From assembly GCA_035388825.1 (NCBI GenBank), contig DAOOQQ010000012.1, positions 1-64,000 on the forward strand: DNA of 64,000 bases. Direction: 5' to 3'. This DNA comes from MWAR01 sp035388825. GTDB lineage: Bacteria > Muiribacteriota > Ozemobacteria > Ozemobacterales > Ozemobacteraceae. The stretch's first letter is position 1. Each line of letters begins with the position of its first letter. The position numbers and the translations under genes are program-made. Shown in pieces: positions 25,169 to 33,868 of the stretch. The notes under the pieces are model-generated. The model ran no database searches. It saw only the letters and a program-made list of their open reading frames with translations, and had not been told where the DNA came from.

Positions 25169-27218
25169 GGGATCCTCCTTGGTCTTCCGAAAAAGCCGCC
25201 ATCGCCATCAGGGCGTGCTCATCGATGATCGCGATTCCCAGCGATTCGGCCTTGGTCTTCTTGCCCGAGGTGTAGCCCGCCCCTTCGAGCGAGCCGATCA
25301 CCAGGTAACTCGTCTTCGCCGACACCGAACCGCTGATGCGGCCGCCATGCCGCTTGACGAGTGTCTCCAACTCCGAGCGGGGCACGCTCGCCTCGCCCGT
25401 GATGACGAACGTCTTTCCCGACAGCGTGGGGGCGGCGGTCGCGGGTGCCGCTCCGGCCGGGGCGCCGGTCCACCAGCCCGAGAGGCGGTCGATCCAGGCC
25501 TGGTTCTCCGGAGCCGCGAGAAACGCGGTGATGCAGCCGGCGACCTTTTCCCCGATGCCCGGCACCGAAACGAGCTCCTCGGCCGATGTGGCGCGGAACG
25601 CGGCGAGCGTCGGGAACCGGTGCGCCAGGTCTTCCGCCGAGACGGCGCCCACGTTCGGAATCCCCAGGGCGGCGATCACCTTCCCGAGCGGCCGGGTGCG
25701 CGCTTTTTCTATGTTCAATAATATTTTATCCGCCAGCTTCTCCCCCATCCGGTCGACGCCCAGCAGATCCTCCCGGCTCAGGCGGAACAGATCCGTCGCT
25801 TCCCCGACGAGGCCGGCCGCGATCAGCCGGTCGATCAACTGCGGCCCCACGTTTTCGATCTCCATCATCGAGACGAAGTAGATGATCCGCCGGGCCAGCA
25901 TGCCTTGACAGGCGGGATTCACGCACCGCACGACGGTCGACTCGCCCGCCTCGGGCTCGCTTTCCTCGACCTCGCGGCTGATGCGGGTCGCCTCTCCGCA
26001 GGCCGGACAGGCGGCGGGGGGCTCGATCGGCGTCTCGGTGCCGGTACGCTCGTCCCGTCGCGCCTCGACCACGTAGGGAATGATGAACCCGGCCTTCTCG
26101 ACGACGACGCGGTCCCCCAGCCGGATGTCCTTCTCCCGGATCTGGTCCAGGTTGTGCAGGGAGGCCCGCGAGACCGTGGTGCCGCCCAGTTCGACCGGGT
26201 CGAGCACGGCGACGGGCGTGATCTGCATCCGGCCGACCTGCCAGATAACCGAGGAGAGCCGCGTCACGGCCTGCTCCTGGGCGAACTTGTACGCGGTCGC
26301 CCAGCGCGGGGCTTTGGCCGTCTCGCCGAGCTCGCGCCGCAGGGCCAGCGCGTCGACCTTCAGCACGACCCCGTCGATGTCAAAGTCCAGCTCCCGCCGG
26401 AGGCGGTCGGCCTCGTAAATATATTCTTCAATATCTTCCAGGCTGTTGCACCGCCGCGCCGGCTCGTTCACCGTGAATCCCTGGCTCCGGAGGAAATCGA
26501 GGGAGTCCCAGTGGGTGGCGAATCCCAGTTCCCGGGCCTGGGCGATGTCGTAGACCGTGACCCGCAGACCGCGCGCCGCCGCGACGGCCGGATCCAGGCT
26601 CTTCAGCGTGCCGGCCGCCAGGTTGCGGCAGTTCTTGAACGGCTCCTCGCCGGCCTCGAGCCGCTCCCGGTTCAGGACGGTCAGCCGCGATCGGGGTACC
26701 CATACCTCCCCCCGCACGTCCATGTCGAAGTCGCTCCCGATGCGCAGCGGCAGGGAACGAACGGTGCGGGCGTTGCCGGTCACGATGTCGCCCGTCTGGC
26801 CGTCGCCGCGCGTGAGGCCGGCCGCCAGTCGGCCGTCGCGATAGGTGAGGGAGATCGAAACCCCGTCGATCTTCAGCTCCGCCACGATCGGGAAGATCCG
26901 TTCGCCCGCGATCCGCTGCATCCGGCCGATCCAGTCGGCCAGATCCCCTCGGCTGTAGGCGTTGTCGAGGCTCATCATCGGGACGCGGTGCCGCGCCGTG
27001 TCGAACGAGGTCGCAACACCCCCGACCCGACAGGTGGGAGAGTCGGGCGTGGCGAGCTCCGGGTGCTTCTCTTCCAGGTGCCGCAGTTCGGCCATCAGCG
27101 CGTCGAACTCGGCGTCGCCGATCTCGGGCGCATGTTTCACGTAATATAGCCACTCGTGGCGCCGGATCTGGCTCCGGAGCTGCTCCACCCGCCCGGCCGG
27201 ATCGTGATGCTCGGTCAT
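25161..27218 (-). CDS. ligA: NAD-dependent DNA ligase
   Basis: A 685-residue cytoplasmic ligase of normal length that seals nicks using NAD+. Domains in order: Ia (RSQIRRHEWLYYVKHAPEIG), adenylation with catalytic K116 in AELKIDGVS and TRGDGQTGD, OB fold (VGRMQITPVAVLDPVELGG), a four-cysteine zinc finger (CPACGEAT and CVNPACQ), helix-hairpin-helix repeats (LGIPNVGAVSAEDLA, VPGIGEKVA) and a C-terminal BRCT (LSGKTFVITGEASVPRSELE). It is essential for replication and repair. It starts 18 bases after the propeller gene. Two AT-rich codon islands lie inside it (25707-25732 and 26416-26439). Confidence 0.95.
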   Translation of the reverse strand: MTEHHDPAGRVEQLRSQIRRHEWLYYVKHAPEIGDAEFDALMAELRHLEEKHPELATPDSPTCRVGGVATSFDTARHRVPMMSLDNAYSRGDLADWIGRMQRIAGERIFPIVAELKIDGVSISLTYRDGRLAAGLTRGDGQTGDIVTGNARTVRSLPLRIGSDFDMDVRGEVWVPRSRLTVLNRERLEAGEEPFKNCRNLAAGTLKSLDPAVAAARGLRVTVYDIAQARELGFATHWDSLDFLRSQGFTVNEPARRCNSLEDIEEYIYEADRLRRELDFDIDGVVLKVDALALRRELGETAKAPRWATAYKFAQEQAVTRLSSVIWQVGRMQITPVAVLDPVELGGTTVSRASLHNLDQIREKDIRLGDRVVVEKAGFIIPYVVEARRDERTGTETPIEPPAACPACGEATRISREVEESEPEAGESTVVRCVNPACQGMLARRIIYFVSMMEIENVGPQLIDRLIAAGLVGEATDLFRLSREDLLGVDRMGEKLADKILLNIEKARTRPLGKVIAALGIPNVGAVSAEDLAHRFPTLAAFRATSAEELVSVPGIGEKVAGCITAFLAAPENQAWIDRLSGWWTGAPAGAAPATAAPTLSGKTFVITGEASVPRSELETLVKRHGGRISGSVSAKTSYLVIGSLEGAGYTSGKKTKAESLGIAIIDEHALMAMAAFSEDQGGSHG

Positions 27219-27236
27219 CGTGGTTTCCCGGGCCGG

Positions 27237-28472
27237 TCAGCGGTCGAAGGCATCGAGCGCCAGCGCCTGGACACCGCCCGAGGTGCCTACCCACAGCGTG
27301 CCGGAAGAGAGCGCCAGCGAGGTCACGTCCGAGGCGAGCAGCCCGTCCGCAGGTGTGAGGACGCGTGTCAGACCGCCCCGGATCCGGACCAGACCCTCCG
27401 GACAGCCCGCCCATACGTCCTCGCCCACCGGAACGACCGCGTCGACCCGGTCGGTCGGCATGCTCCGGGAGCGGTTGAACACCTCCCACTCGGCCCGGGT
27501 GCCGGTGAACAGCTGCTCGATCGGGGTGCGGAGCCGGCAGAGCCCGGCGGGCGTCGCCGCCCAGACGGCCCCCGCTTTCGATACCGCCAGCGATAGAATC
27601 CAGTTGTGGGCGAGATTCGTCGCGAACATGTCGATCGTGTGCCAGGCCGTGGGATTCGCCGCCGGCTGCCGCGTGTCCCAGATGCTCAGACCGTCGTCAT
27701 TCCCGCACAAGGCCCAGAAACCCAGCCGCGCGACGGCGCCGATCCACAGGTCGGCCAGGCCGCCGTTCGAGATCCGCTTCGTGACCGTCTCGAACCGGCC
27801 GTCCGGAAGCCGGAAGGAGATGCCGTTCTGGGTGCCGATCCACAGGATCGCTCCGTCCCAGGCCAGCGTCCAGACCATGTCGTGAGCGAGTCCGTCGGCG
27901 GCCGTGAACCGCTCGAACCGCCGCCCGTCCGTGGTCCGGAACAGTCCCTCGTAACTGCCGATCCAGAGCGCCGCCCCGTCGTGCGCCAGCGAGGTGGCCG
28001 GCCGCGCAGGAAAGCCCCCGTCTCGGGGCGTCATCTGCGTCACCTGGCCGGCCGCGATCCGCGCCAGGCCGTCCTCGGTCGCGACCCACACCTGCCCGTC
28101 GGGGGCCGGCAGGATCGCCCGGACGGCGGGCAGCGGCGCGACGACCTGCCACCAGGCCGGAATGCTGCGCATCACCGACGGGCCCGTTCCGGCGAACTGG
28201 GCCGGAGTGACGACCGGCGGCTTGTCTCCGGGAGTCACGACGGGAATCCGCTCCTCGCTCCGGGGGATCGGGGCATTGGGCGGGAGCGGTGGAGGCGTCA
28301 TGACGATGGGCTGCGAGGTGTTCGCGACGGGCGGAAGAAGCTGCGGTGTCGCGGCTTGTTCCGGTCGGCCGAACCGCATGCTGTAGAGAAGCGTGAAGAC
28401 GAGGATCAGCCCGGCCCAGAACGCCAGATTCGAGCCGTTGGGGTCTCGGGCAAGGGGGTGTTTCGGTGTCAT
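27237..28472 (-). CDS. Membrane-anchored two-component-regulator-type beta-propeller
   Basis: A 411-residue protein with one N-terminal membrane helix (FWAGLILVFTLLYSM, about 17-31), a proline-rich linker to about residue 95, and then a repeat domain of Reg_prop type. The recurrent unit is W-[IV]-[GA]-[TS] with a following GL: DGQVWVATEDGLARI, GAALWIGSYEGLFR, GAILWIGTQNGISFR, GAVWAATPAGLCRL, GTLWVGTSGGVQAL. Such propellers normally form the sensor part of hybrid kinases; here no kinase follows, so it may be a stand-alone periplasmic binding module. It sits 16 bases after the LivJ-type gene. Confidence 0.75.
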   Translation of the reverse strand: MTPKHPLARDPNGSNLAFWAGLILVFTLLYSMRFGRPEQAATPQLLPPVANTSQPIVMTPPPLPPNAPIPRSEERIPVVTPGDKPPVVTPAQFAGTGPSVMRSIPAWWQVVAPLPAVRAILPAPDGQVWVATEDGLARIAAGQVTQMTPRDGGFPARPATSLAHDGAALWIGSYEGLFRTTDGRRFERFTAADGLAHDMVWTLAWDGAILWIGTQNGISFRLPDGRFETVTKRISNGGLADLWIGAVARLGFWALCGNDDGLSIWDTRQPAANPTAWHTIDMFATNLAHNWILSLAVSKAGAVWAATPAGLCRLRTPIEQLFTGTRAEWEVFNRSRSMPTDRVDAVVPVGEDVWAGCPEGLVRIRGGLTRVLTPADGLLASDVTSLALSSGTLWVGTSGGVQALALDAFDR

Positions 28473-28488
28473 CGGTTCCCTCCCGTCC

Positions 28489-29616
28489 TTACGATTCCGT
28501 GGGGACGAACCGGCCGGCCTTCACGACCGACAGTTCGACCGGGCGCGTTTCGTTGCCGGTCGCGTCGAGACCGCCCGGGCCGGTCACACCCTGATAGGCG
28601 GAGATGCCGGCGAGCGCCTCCCGCACCGGGATCCCCCGCTCGCCCGCAGTCCGGAACGCCGTGGCGGCAAGCTGGAGCGCATCATACCCGTGCGCCGCGA
28701 ACGAGTCGGCTTCGGTGCCGTACGCCCGCTGGTAGTCTTCCAGGAACCGGCGCGTCACCTCGCCCCCGCGGGTCGGGTTGAACGGCATCGTGACGAGCGC
28801 CCCTTCGGCCGCCGGACCCGCCAGATCGAGGAAGCCGGTCGTCGCCATCCCGTCGCCGCCCAGGATCGGCATCCGCATCCCCAGCTCCCGCGCCTGGCGC
28901 ACGATGAGCGCGGATTCGCGGGCAAGGCCCCAGACCAGCAGCCCGTCGGGATTCTGCTGGCGGATCGATTCCAGCAGGGGCGAGAAGTTGGTCATGCCGG
29001 AATCGAACGCGACGCTGACGGGAATCGCCTGGCCGAGCGCCGCTGCCTTCTCGGCATATACGCGCGCCCCCATGGAGCCATACTTGTTGCTGTCGTGGAT
29101 GATCGCCACCCGGCGCAGATTCAGCCGCCGGACGGCCGTGCGGGCCAGGGATTCGGCCTGAACCGTGTCATCGCTGAGACACCGGAAGGTATACCGGAAC
29201 CCGACCCGCGTGATGAACGGATTCGTGCTGACCGAGGTCAGCAGCGGCACGCGGGCGCGCTCGCAGATCCGCTGCACGTTCATCGTCGCATCCGAGCTCA
29301 CGGCGCCGATCACGAGCGCGACGTTCTGCCGGTAGATCAGCTCCCGCGTCGCCTCGGCCGCGACGAGCTTGTCGTTCGACTCGTCGAGATACACCAGCTC
29401 CACGGTTCGGCCGCCGATGCCGCCGGCCGCATTGATGGCCGTGGCCGCGAGATTCAGCCCGTTGCGCATCGCCAGCCCGTACACGGCCGTCGAGCCGGAA
29501 AGCGGTGCGATGACACCGATCTTCAGCGTGTTCCCGCCGGTCCCCAGGCCCGCCCAGATCAGTGAGCCGATCACCAGAAGGGCGACGAGCTGGGGAAAAC
29601 CGAAGACATGTTTCAT
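28489..29616 (-). CDS. Branched-chain amino-acid-type ABC substrate-binding protein
   Basis: A 375-residue periplasmic binding protein (LivJ/type 1 fold). After a signal or anchor segment (FPQLVALLVIGSLIWAG), typical family motifs follow: LKIGVIAPLSGSTAVYGLAM, NGLNLAATAINAAGGIGGR, VALVIGAVSSDATM, VPLLTSVSTNPFIT, RVAIIHDSNKYGSMGA and HGYDALQLAATAF. It should bind an amino acid or similar ligand for an ABC importer, but no permease or ATPase gene is adjacent; it may instead deliver a signal. ATG 29616 is chosen because GGAGGAG lies 5-9 bases upstream; the in-frame start at 29631 overlaps that site. Confidence 0.8.
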   Translation of the reverse strand: MKHVFGFPQLVALLVIGSLIWAGLGTGGNTLKIGVIAPLSGSTAVYGLAMRNGLNLAATAINAAGGIGGRTVELVYLDESNDKLVAAEATRELIYRQNVALVIGAVSSDATMNVQRICERARVPLLTSVSTNPFITRVGFRYTFRCLSDDTVQAESLARTAVRRLNLRRVAIIHDSNKYGSMGARVYAEKAAALGQAIPVSVAFDSGMTNFSPLLESIRQQNPDGLLVWGLARESALIVRQARELGMRMPILGGDGMATTGFLDLAGPAAEGALVTMPFNPTRGGEVTRRFLEDYQRAYGTEADSFAAHGYDALQLAATAFRTAGERGIPVREALAGISAYQGVTGPGGLDATGNETRPVELSVVKAGRFVPTES

Positions 29617-29668
29617 CCCACGCTCCTCCATGACGAAAAGTATGTATTATTAGATATAATACTGAAGG

Positions 29669-30037
29669 TCATCCGCCGACGGCGGTCTTGATGTAGGGCA
29701 GCATCAGCAGAAGAATTCCGATATACAGGGCCATCGAGAAGAAAAACAGCAGGGTGAAGAAGAAAAACGGGCTTTCCCGCACGATCTTGCGGAAAAACTC
29801 GCCCTCGACCTCCTCCTTGGGCCGGAATTTCCGGGAGAACTTGTCGAAGACGAACACCGTCAGCGCGCCCAGGCCGATGAAGCCGAACGAAAAGCCGAAG
29901 CCCGTGGCGAAGATCCAGGTGTGCTGGTGGTTCGGCGCGGCTGAAAACAGCAGCCACGAGGCGCCGAGACTGATCACGAGCAGCGAGCAGAAGACGACCG
30001 AGGCCCAGAACAACCATGCCCAGAGGAATTCTTTCAT
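29669..30037 (-). CDS. Small membrane protein with three helices
   Basis: A 122-residue protein of unknown function with three predicted membrane helices: AWLFWASVVFCSLLVISLGA (about 7-26), IFATGFGFSFGFIGLGALTV (about 42-61) and FFFFTLLFFFSMALYIGILL (about 91-112), with a basic/acidic cytoplasmic-type loop RKFRPKEEVEGEF between the second and third. It lies between the MazG-like and LivJ-type genes in the operon. The 52 bases after it contain a GTATTAT/ATAATAC palindrome (29644-29662). Confidence 0.7.
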   Translation of the reverse strand: MKEFLWAWLFWASVVFCSLLVISLGASWLLFSAAPNHQHTWIFATGFGFSFGFIGLGALTVFVFDKFSRKFRPKEEVEGEFFRKIVRESPFFFFTLLFFFSMALYIGILLLMLPYIKTAVGG

Positions 30038-30046
30038 GGCAGGGCC

Positions 30047-30508
30047 TCAGGACCGCACTTTTTCCCAGGTGCCGCGGAAGCGGTCAGCCGGGTATTTGCG
30101 CCGGTTCTTCCCCATCTTCTGCTGAAGCGCCGCGGCCAGGTCGATTTCGAGAATGTTCGATAAACTCAGCAGATAGGCAAGCACATCGGCCATCTCGTCG
30201 GCGATCTCGCCGCGCTTGGCATGCGTAAGCTCGGCCGGCGAAGGGTGTTCCCATTGGAAATGCTCGAGCAGCTCGGCCGCTTCGATCGCGACCGATGCCG
30301 CCACATTCTTCGGTGTGTGATACGAAGACCATTCCCGTTCGGAGATGAATGCCCGGACGAGATCCTTCAGCGCCTCGACCGTCGTCACGTGATCCGAAAA
30401 GGTTGCGGTACCCGTGGTTGTCGGGGATTCAGAAGGGGGAGTCTGCGCCCGGACGGCGCGCTTCGGGGAGGTGGGGGTCGGGGTGGCGCTCGTGGCTCGT
30501 CTGGTCAT
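30047..30508 (-). CDS. MazG-like nucleotide pyrophosphohydrolase
   Basis: A 153-residue protein of the all-alpha NTP pyrophosphatase superfamily, nearest to the small dCTP-pyrophosphatase/MazG-like type. The metal-binding signature is visible as two acidic pairs: SVAIEAAELLEHFQW and EIADEMADVLAYLLSL, followed by KMGKNRRKYPADRFRG. It hydrolyses nucleoside triphosphates to monophosphates, a house-cleaning function. The first 35 residues are low-complexity (Thr/Pro/Ala-rich), so the true start may be later, although the next in-frame ATG lies inside the domain. Gap to the M28 peptidase gene is 18 bases. Confidence 0.85.
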   Translation of the reverse strand: MTRRATSATPTPTSPKRAVRAQTPPSESPTTTGTATFSDHVTTVEALKDLVRAFISEREWSSYHTPKNVAASVAIEAAELLEHFQWEHPSPAELTHAKRGEIADEMADVLAYLLSLSNILEIDLAAALQQKMGKNRRKYPADRFRGTWEKVRS

Positions 30509-30526
30509 GGGTGGGTGGTCGCGGGG

Positions 30527-31861
30527 TCACTCGCGGGCAAGGCGTTCGACCGAGGCCGCTTCGGCCAGCATCGCGGCGTTGAGCCGAAGAATCTGCCAGG
30601 CGAGATCCAGATTCACCTTCTCGAATGTGTCGGTGACCTGGTGATACGTCGGATTGTCGTCATACTCGGATTCGATCGTCAGCACCGTCGGAACCTGCTT
30701 CTTCAGGAACGGTACGTGATCCGAGCCCCAGGGATTCGTGCTGATCTGCGTCGAGAGGGTGGTGTGGGCCGCGGCGAGCTCGGCCATGCGCTCGGCCATC
30801 TCGCGGTTGAAGGCGGCCGTTTCGAGCACCATCGACAGCGGCGCCTTGGCGTCGAATCCGATCATGTCCATATTGATCACGGCCCGCAGATTGGCCAGTT
30901 CGGCCGGCGGCAGCGCCGCCACGTAGGCTTTCGAGCCGAGCAGGCCCTGCTCCTCGCCCATGACAAGAACATACCGCACGCTCGCCCGGCCCTTGCGGCC
31001 CTGCATCAGACGCGCGAGGGCGAGCACGCCGGCGGCCCCCGAACCGTTGTCGTCAGCTCCCGGAGCGAGGGTCGAGGCTTTCGGCGAGGTGCTGTCGAGG
31101 TGGCCGAGAATGATCACTTCCCCGGCGTTCGCCGGATCGAAGCCCGGCTGAACCGCCTCGATGTTCGCGCTGGGCGCTCCGGCGCTGCCGAACGCCTGTC
31201 GGCGCACCTGCAACCCCATCGCGGTGAGGGAGCGTTCGACATACGCGAGGGCTTTCGCCCCGCCCGCAGAGTAGGTGGAGCGGGTCTGGAGGTCAGCGAG
31301 GGCTTTCAGGTCGGCGGCGAACGCTTCACGATCGATGCGGTCGACGAATGCTCCGATGGGATCCTCGGCTGATGGTCGGGACCGGCCGGGCCGGCTCGGC
31401 GGCGTCAGAACGACGGTATCGGCGGGAAGCGGGTCGATGCGGGTGAAGTCGGAAAGCCAGCGGGAGATGCCCATCCGGGCCGTTTCATTGGCCAGGACCA
31501 CGTGGTAACCCTGGCGCCTCAGCAGCGTGCGGACGCCGGGAAACACCTTCCCGCGCAGCGCCGGGTCCTTGGTCGCCAGCAGCCAGGCTTCTTCGCCCGG
31601 CCGGAACGGCGTGGCAGGAACCTCGGGGTGCCGCCGGACGATACTCTCGGCGAGACGACCCCGGCAGATGACGACGGTGTTCGCCCCGATCGTGGTCCAG
31701 GCGAGCTGCGCATCGTCGCTTTTCGAGATCACCGATTTCGCCGTCTCCACCGGCAGGCTGATCGCCCAGCGGCTCTCCGGTTCGGCCGCTCCGGCGTTCG
31801 AACATCCGAGAACGACGGCAAACAGGGCCCCGGCCAGCAGAGAAGTCGTGCGTCGAATCAT
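30527..31861 (-). CDS. M28 family zinc aminopeptidase, secreted lipoprotein
   Basis: A 444-residue exported peptidase. The N-terminus LLAGALFAVVLGCSNAG looks like a lipobox, suggesting a lipid anchor. Residues about 30-190 are an unassigned pro-domain-like region. The C-terminal M28 domain has all zinc ligands: H in VIILGHLDSTS, D in APGADDNGSGAAG, E in VMGEEQGLLG, D in VINMDMIGF and H in YHQVTDTF. It likely trims amino-terminal residues of peptides in the periplasm. It is the first gene of the operon running to 23363; a possible extended -10 (TGGTATGAT, about 31901-31909) precedes it. Confidence 0.85.
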   Translation of the reverse strand: MIRRTTSLLAGALFAVVLGCSNAGAAEPESRWAISLPVETAKSVISKSDDAQLAWTTIGANTVVICRGRLAESIVRRHPEVPATPFRPGEEAWLLATKDPALRGKVFPGVRTLLRRQGYHVVLANETARMGISRWLSDFTRIDPLPADTVVLTPPSRPGRSRPSAEDPIGAFVDRIDREAFAADLKALADLQTRSTYSAGGAKALAYVERSLTAMGLQVRRQAFGSAGAPSANIEAVQPGFDPANAGEVIILGHLDSTSPKASTLAPGADDNGSGAAGVLALARLMQGRKGRASVRYVLVMGEEQGLLGSKAYVAALPPAELANLRAVINMDMIGFDAKAPLSMVLETAAFNREMAERMAELAAAHTTLSTQISTNPWGSDHVPFLKKQVPTVLTIESEYDDNPTYHQVTDTFEKVNLDLAWQILRLNAAMLAEAASVERLARE

Positions 31862-31995
31862 GCATTCCTCCGTCGGGGGTCACCCGACCCGTTTTCCGCC
31901 ATCATACCAGTACTCCCGGGAAAATGTATACCGTTCCCGTGGCCATGCAGAGGTTCCACGCCTCATCCGCAGATGAAAGAGAGAAGGGCATGACC

Positions 31996-32027
31996 AAAAA
32001 GAAACTCCCGGGCAGGGCGCCCGGGAG
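31996..32027 (-). terminator. Terminator of the rhodanese gene
   Basis: CTCCCGGGC (32005-32013) pairs with GCCCGGGAG (32019-32027); on the minus strand the stem is followed by TTTCTTTTT (31996-32004). It lies 50 bases after the rhodanese stop. Confidence 0.8.
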
Positions 32028-32077
32028 GAAAAGCGGTTTCGTCGTTCAGGAGGAATGGGAGTGAACCGGAATCGGGA

Positions 32078-32605
32078 TCACTGCTTCACAGGAGGTTTCT
32101 CGACCTCATACCCGGCTTCGATCCAGCCGGCAATGCCCTCGGGATACTCGAGGAGGTTCTTGTAGCCCAGGGATTTGAGGTGCTCGAACAGCTTGTGGCT
32201 TGCAGGACATTTGAGATTGGAACAGTATGTAATGATCAGCGACTCCTTCTCGGGAAGAATCTTGAGAATTTCGCTGACCTTGCTGTCGGCGTTCAGGGAT
32301 TTCGCGCCGGGAATGCGGCGGCCGTCATCGTATTTGCCGCTCCGGGCGTCGAGAATCGTGAGGGGCACCTTGGACTGCAGCAGGGCCCGAAGCCCCGCGG
32401 TGGTGATATTGGAACCGCCATGGATGTGCTTGGGGGATTCCACGGGCTTCTCTGAAGAAGTTGTCGAACAGACTCCGTCGGGGCACTGGGCTTCGGTTTT
32501 CCCCGGCGATTTCTCCGGCCCGCAGCTTCCGCACCCGGCCTCAATCGTGGGCACACCCACGAACGCAAGGGCCAGGACGAGGAGACAAACGACAATGATT
32601 CTCAT
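32078..32605 (-). CDS. Secreted rhodanese-like protein with cysteine-rich N-terminus
   Basis: A 175-residue protein with a signal peptide (MRIIVVCLLVLALAFVGVPT, cleaved near IEAG), a short cysteine-rich segment (CGSCGPEK, CPDGVCS) and a rhodanese domain (about 67-170: LTILDARSGKYDDGRRIPGA, IITYCSNLKCPASHKLFEHL). The active-site cysteine is C128, with a second cysteine C133 in the loop, so a disulfide or persulfide mechanism is possible. It should act in the periplasm on sulfur or thiol chemistry. GGAGG lies upstream of the ATG, and a possible metalloregulator site lies at 32674-32692. Confidence 0.85.
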   Translation of the reverse strand: MRIIVVCLLVLALAFVGVPTIEAGCGSCGPEKSPGKTEAQCPDGVCSTTSSEKPVESPKHIHGGSNITTAGLRALLQSKVPLTILDARSGKYDDGRRIPGAKSLNADSKVSEILKILPEKESLIITYCSNLKCPASHKLFEHLKSLGYKNLLEYPEGIAGWIEAGYEVEKPPVKQ

Positions 32606-32673
32606 GGTGATGACCTCCTATGTGAAGGCTGATCTCATTCTGAATGAACGAGGTTTTGATGATGCAAAACATA

Positions 32674-32692
32674 TTAGCCTCATCTAACCTAA
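32674..32692. promoter_or_regulatory. Possible DtxR/IdeR-like operator
   Basis: TTAGCCTCATCTAACCTAA matches the DtxR/IdeR iron-box pattern well in one half (TTAGGTTAG on the minus strand) and partly in the other (TGAGGCTAA). It is in an AT-rich stretch 69 bases upstream of the rhodanese ATG. No regulator gene is present to support it. Confidence 0.3.
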
Positions 32693-32830
32693 TTAGATAA
32701 TACTAACATACGGTTCGTTTGGCAAGTAAAATCTTTTTTTCACAAGAAAGCCGTTGCGGTTGCGGGATGACGTCACCCCAAAAACGTGGTACAAACGGAG
32801 AAATCGAGGAAGCGCGAGAGGGGAGAGAAC

Positions 32831-33736
32831 ATGGCCGGTATCCTGGTGTGCGGATTGACGAATCTCGAGACGACGGTGCGCGTGGATGGATTTCCGGTGG
32901 GCTACTTCCCGGTCAGGTATGTCGAAAACGGCGTCCGGGCCACGGCCTCGGGGGTCGGATTCAATGTCTCACGGGCGCTTACGCATCTCGGAAACGAGGT
33001 GAGCTTCCTCTCCATCGTCGGCGATGACGCTGCCGGTGCCGTCTGTCGCGCCGCGATTCGGGCGGCGGGTATCGACGATGCCAATCTCCTCGACATCCCC
33101 GGCGGAACCGCTCATTCGGCAATCCTGTACGATCCCGACGGCCGGCGCCAGATTCATCTCGATCTCCGGAAGATGCAGGAGTCGGCGTATCCGGCGGCGC
33201 GATTCGCGGCGGCGGTGCGCGATGCCGGGCTGGCCGTGCTGTGCAACATCAACTTCGCCCGCCCGCTGCTGACCGAGGCGCGACGGCTCGGCAAGCTCAT
33301 CGCCACCGATCTCCATGCGCTCGCCTCACTCGACGATGCGTATAACCGCGACTGGCTCGAGCACGCCGATATCGTATTCCTCAGCCATGAACATCTGCCC
33401 TGCGAGCCTGAAGAGTTCGGTGGGGAGCTGCTCGCCCGGTTCCCGGCCCGTATCGCGGTGATCGGCCTGGGAAGCGACGGCGCGCTGCTTCTCGAACGCG
33501 GCGCGCCGCCCCGGCGGTTCCCGGCCGTCACGCCCCGGCCGACGGTGAACACGATCGGCGCCGGTGATGCCCTCTTCGCCTGCTTCCTCGACGGCTGGCT
33601 CCGCTTCGGCGATGCTTCGAAGGCTCTCCGGCGCGCCGTCTTCTACGCCGGCTGGAAGATCGGCGGAAACGGCGGTGCCGACGGACTTCTATCCGCCGCC
33701 GACCTCGACGCACGCGGCCGCGAAGGCGGATTTTGA
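32831..33736 (+). CDS. PfkB family carbohydrate/nucleoside kinase
   Basis: A 301-residue ribokinase-like kinase: GLTNLETTVRVDG at the start, ATASGVGFNVSRALTHLGNE (substrate-binding glycines), IGLGSDGALLL, and the catalytic anion-hole motif NTIGAGDALFACF (GAGD 243-246, base D246). The substrate cannot be told; it is likely a sugar or nucleoside. ATG 32831 is chosen for the GAGGGGAGAG site just upstream; the upstream in-frame ATG at 32786 adds a basic peptide without support. A second, distinct PfkB kinase is at 62768. Confidence 0.85.
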   Translation: MAGILVCGLTNLETTVRVDGFPVGYFPVRYVENGVRATASGVGFNVSRALTHLGNEVSFLSIVGDDAAGAVCRAAIRAAGIDDANLLDIPGGTAHSAILYDPDGRRQIHLDLRKMQESAYPAARFAAAVRDAGLAVLCNINFARPLLTEARRLGKLIATDLHALASLDDAYNRDWLEHADIVFLSHEHLPCEPEEFGGELLARFPARIAVIGLGSDGALLLERGAPPRRFPAVTPRPTVNTIGAGDALFACFLDGWLRFGDASKALRRAVFYAGWKIGGNGGADGLLSAADLDARGREGGF

Positions 33737-33772
33737 CACGGACGGCTCGCGGGCGCTATCCTGCGAAGAACG

Positions 33773-33792
33773 ACATCCCGATCCCGGGATGT
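33773..33792 (+). terminator. Short perfect hairpin after the PfkB gene
   Basis: ACATCCCG (33773-33780) and CGGGATGT (33785-33792) form an 8-base stem with a 4-base loop. No T-run follows, so termination is uncertain. The gap to the next gene is AT-rich (33805-33840). Confidence 0.4.
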
Positions 33793-33868
33793 GACTGTGG
33801 TAACAAGGCACATCATATATAAATAGAGTTATAAAGATGTCTATTGAGGAACGGAATGGGAGGATGAG

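Noticed and set aside
28489..29616. LivJ-type gene as part of a branched-chain amino acid ABC operon
   Set aside because: No permease or ATPase genes are adjacent; its neighbours are a small membrane protein and a beta-propeller.
30047..30508. MazG-like protein as an antitoxin partner
   Set aside because: No toxin gene of the MazF or related kind is adjacent; context is a housekeeping-type operon.
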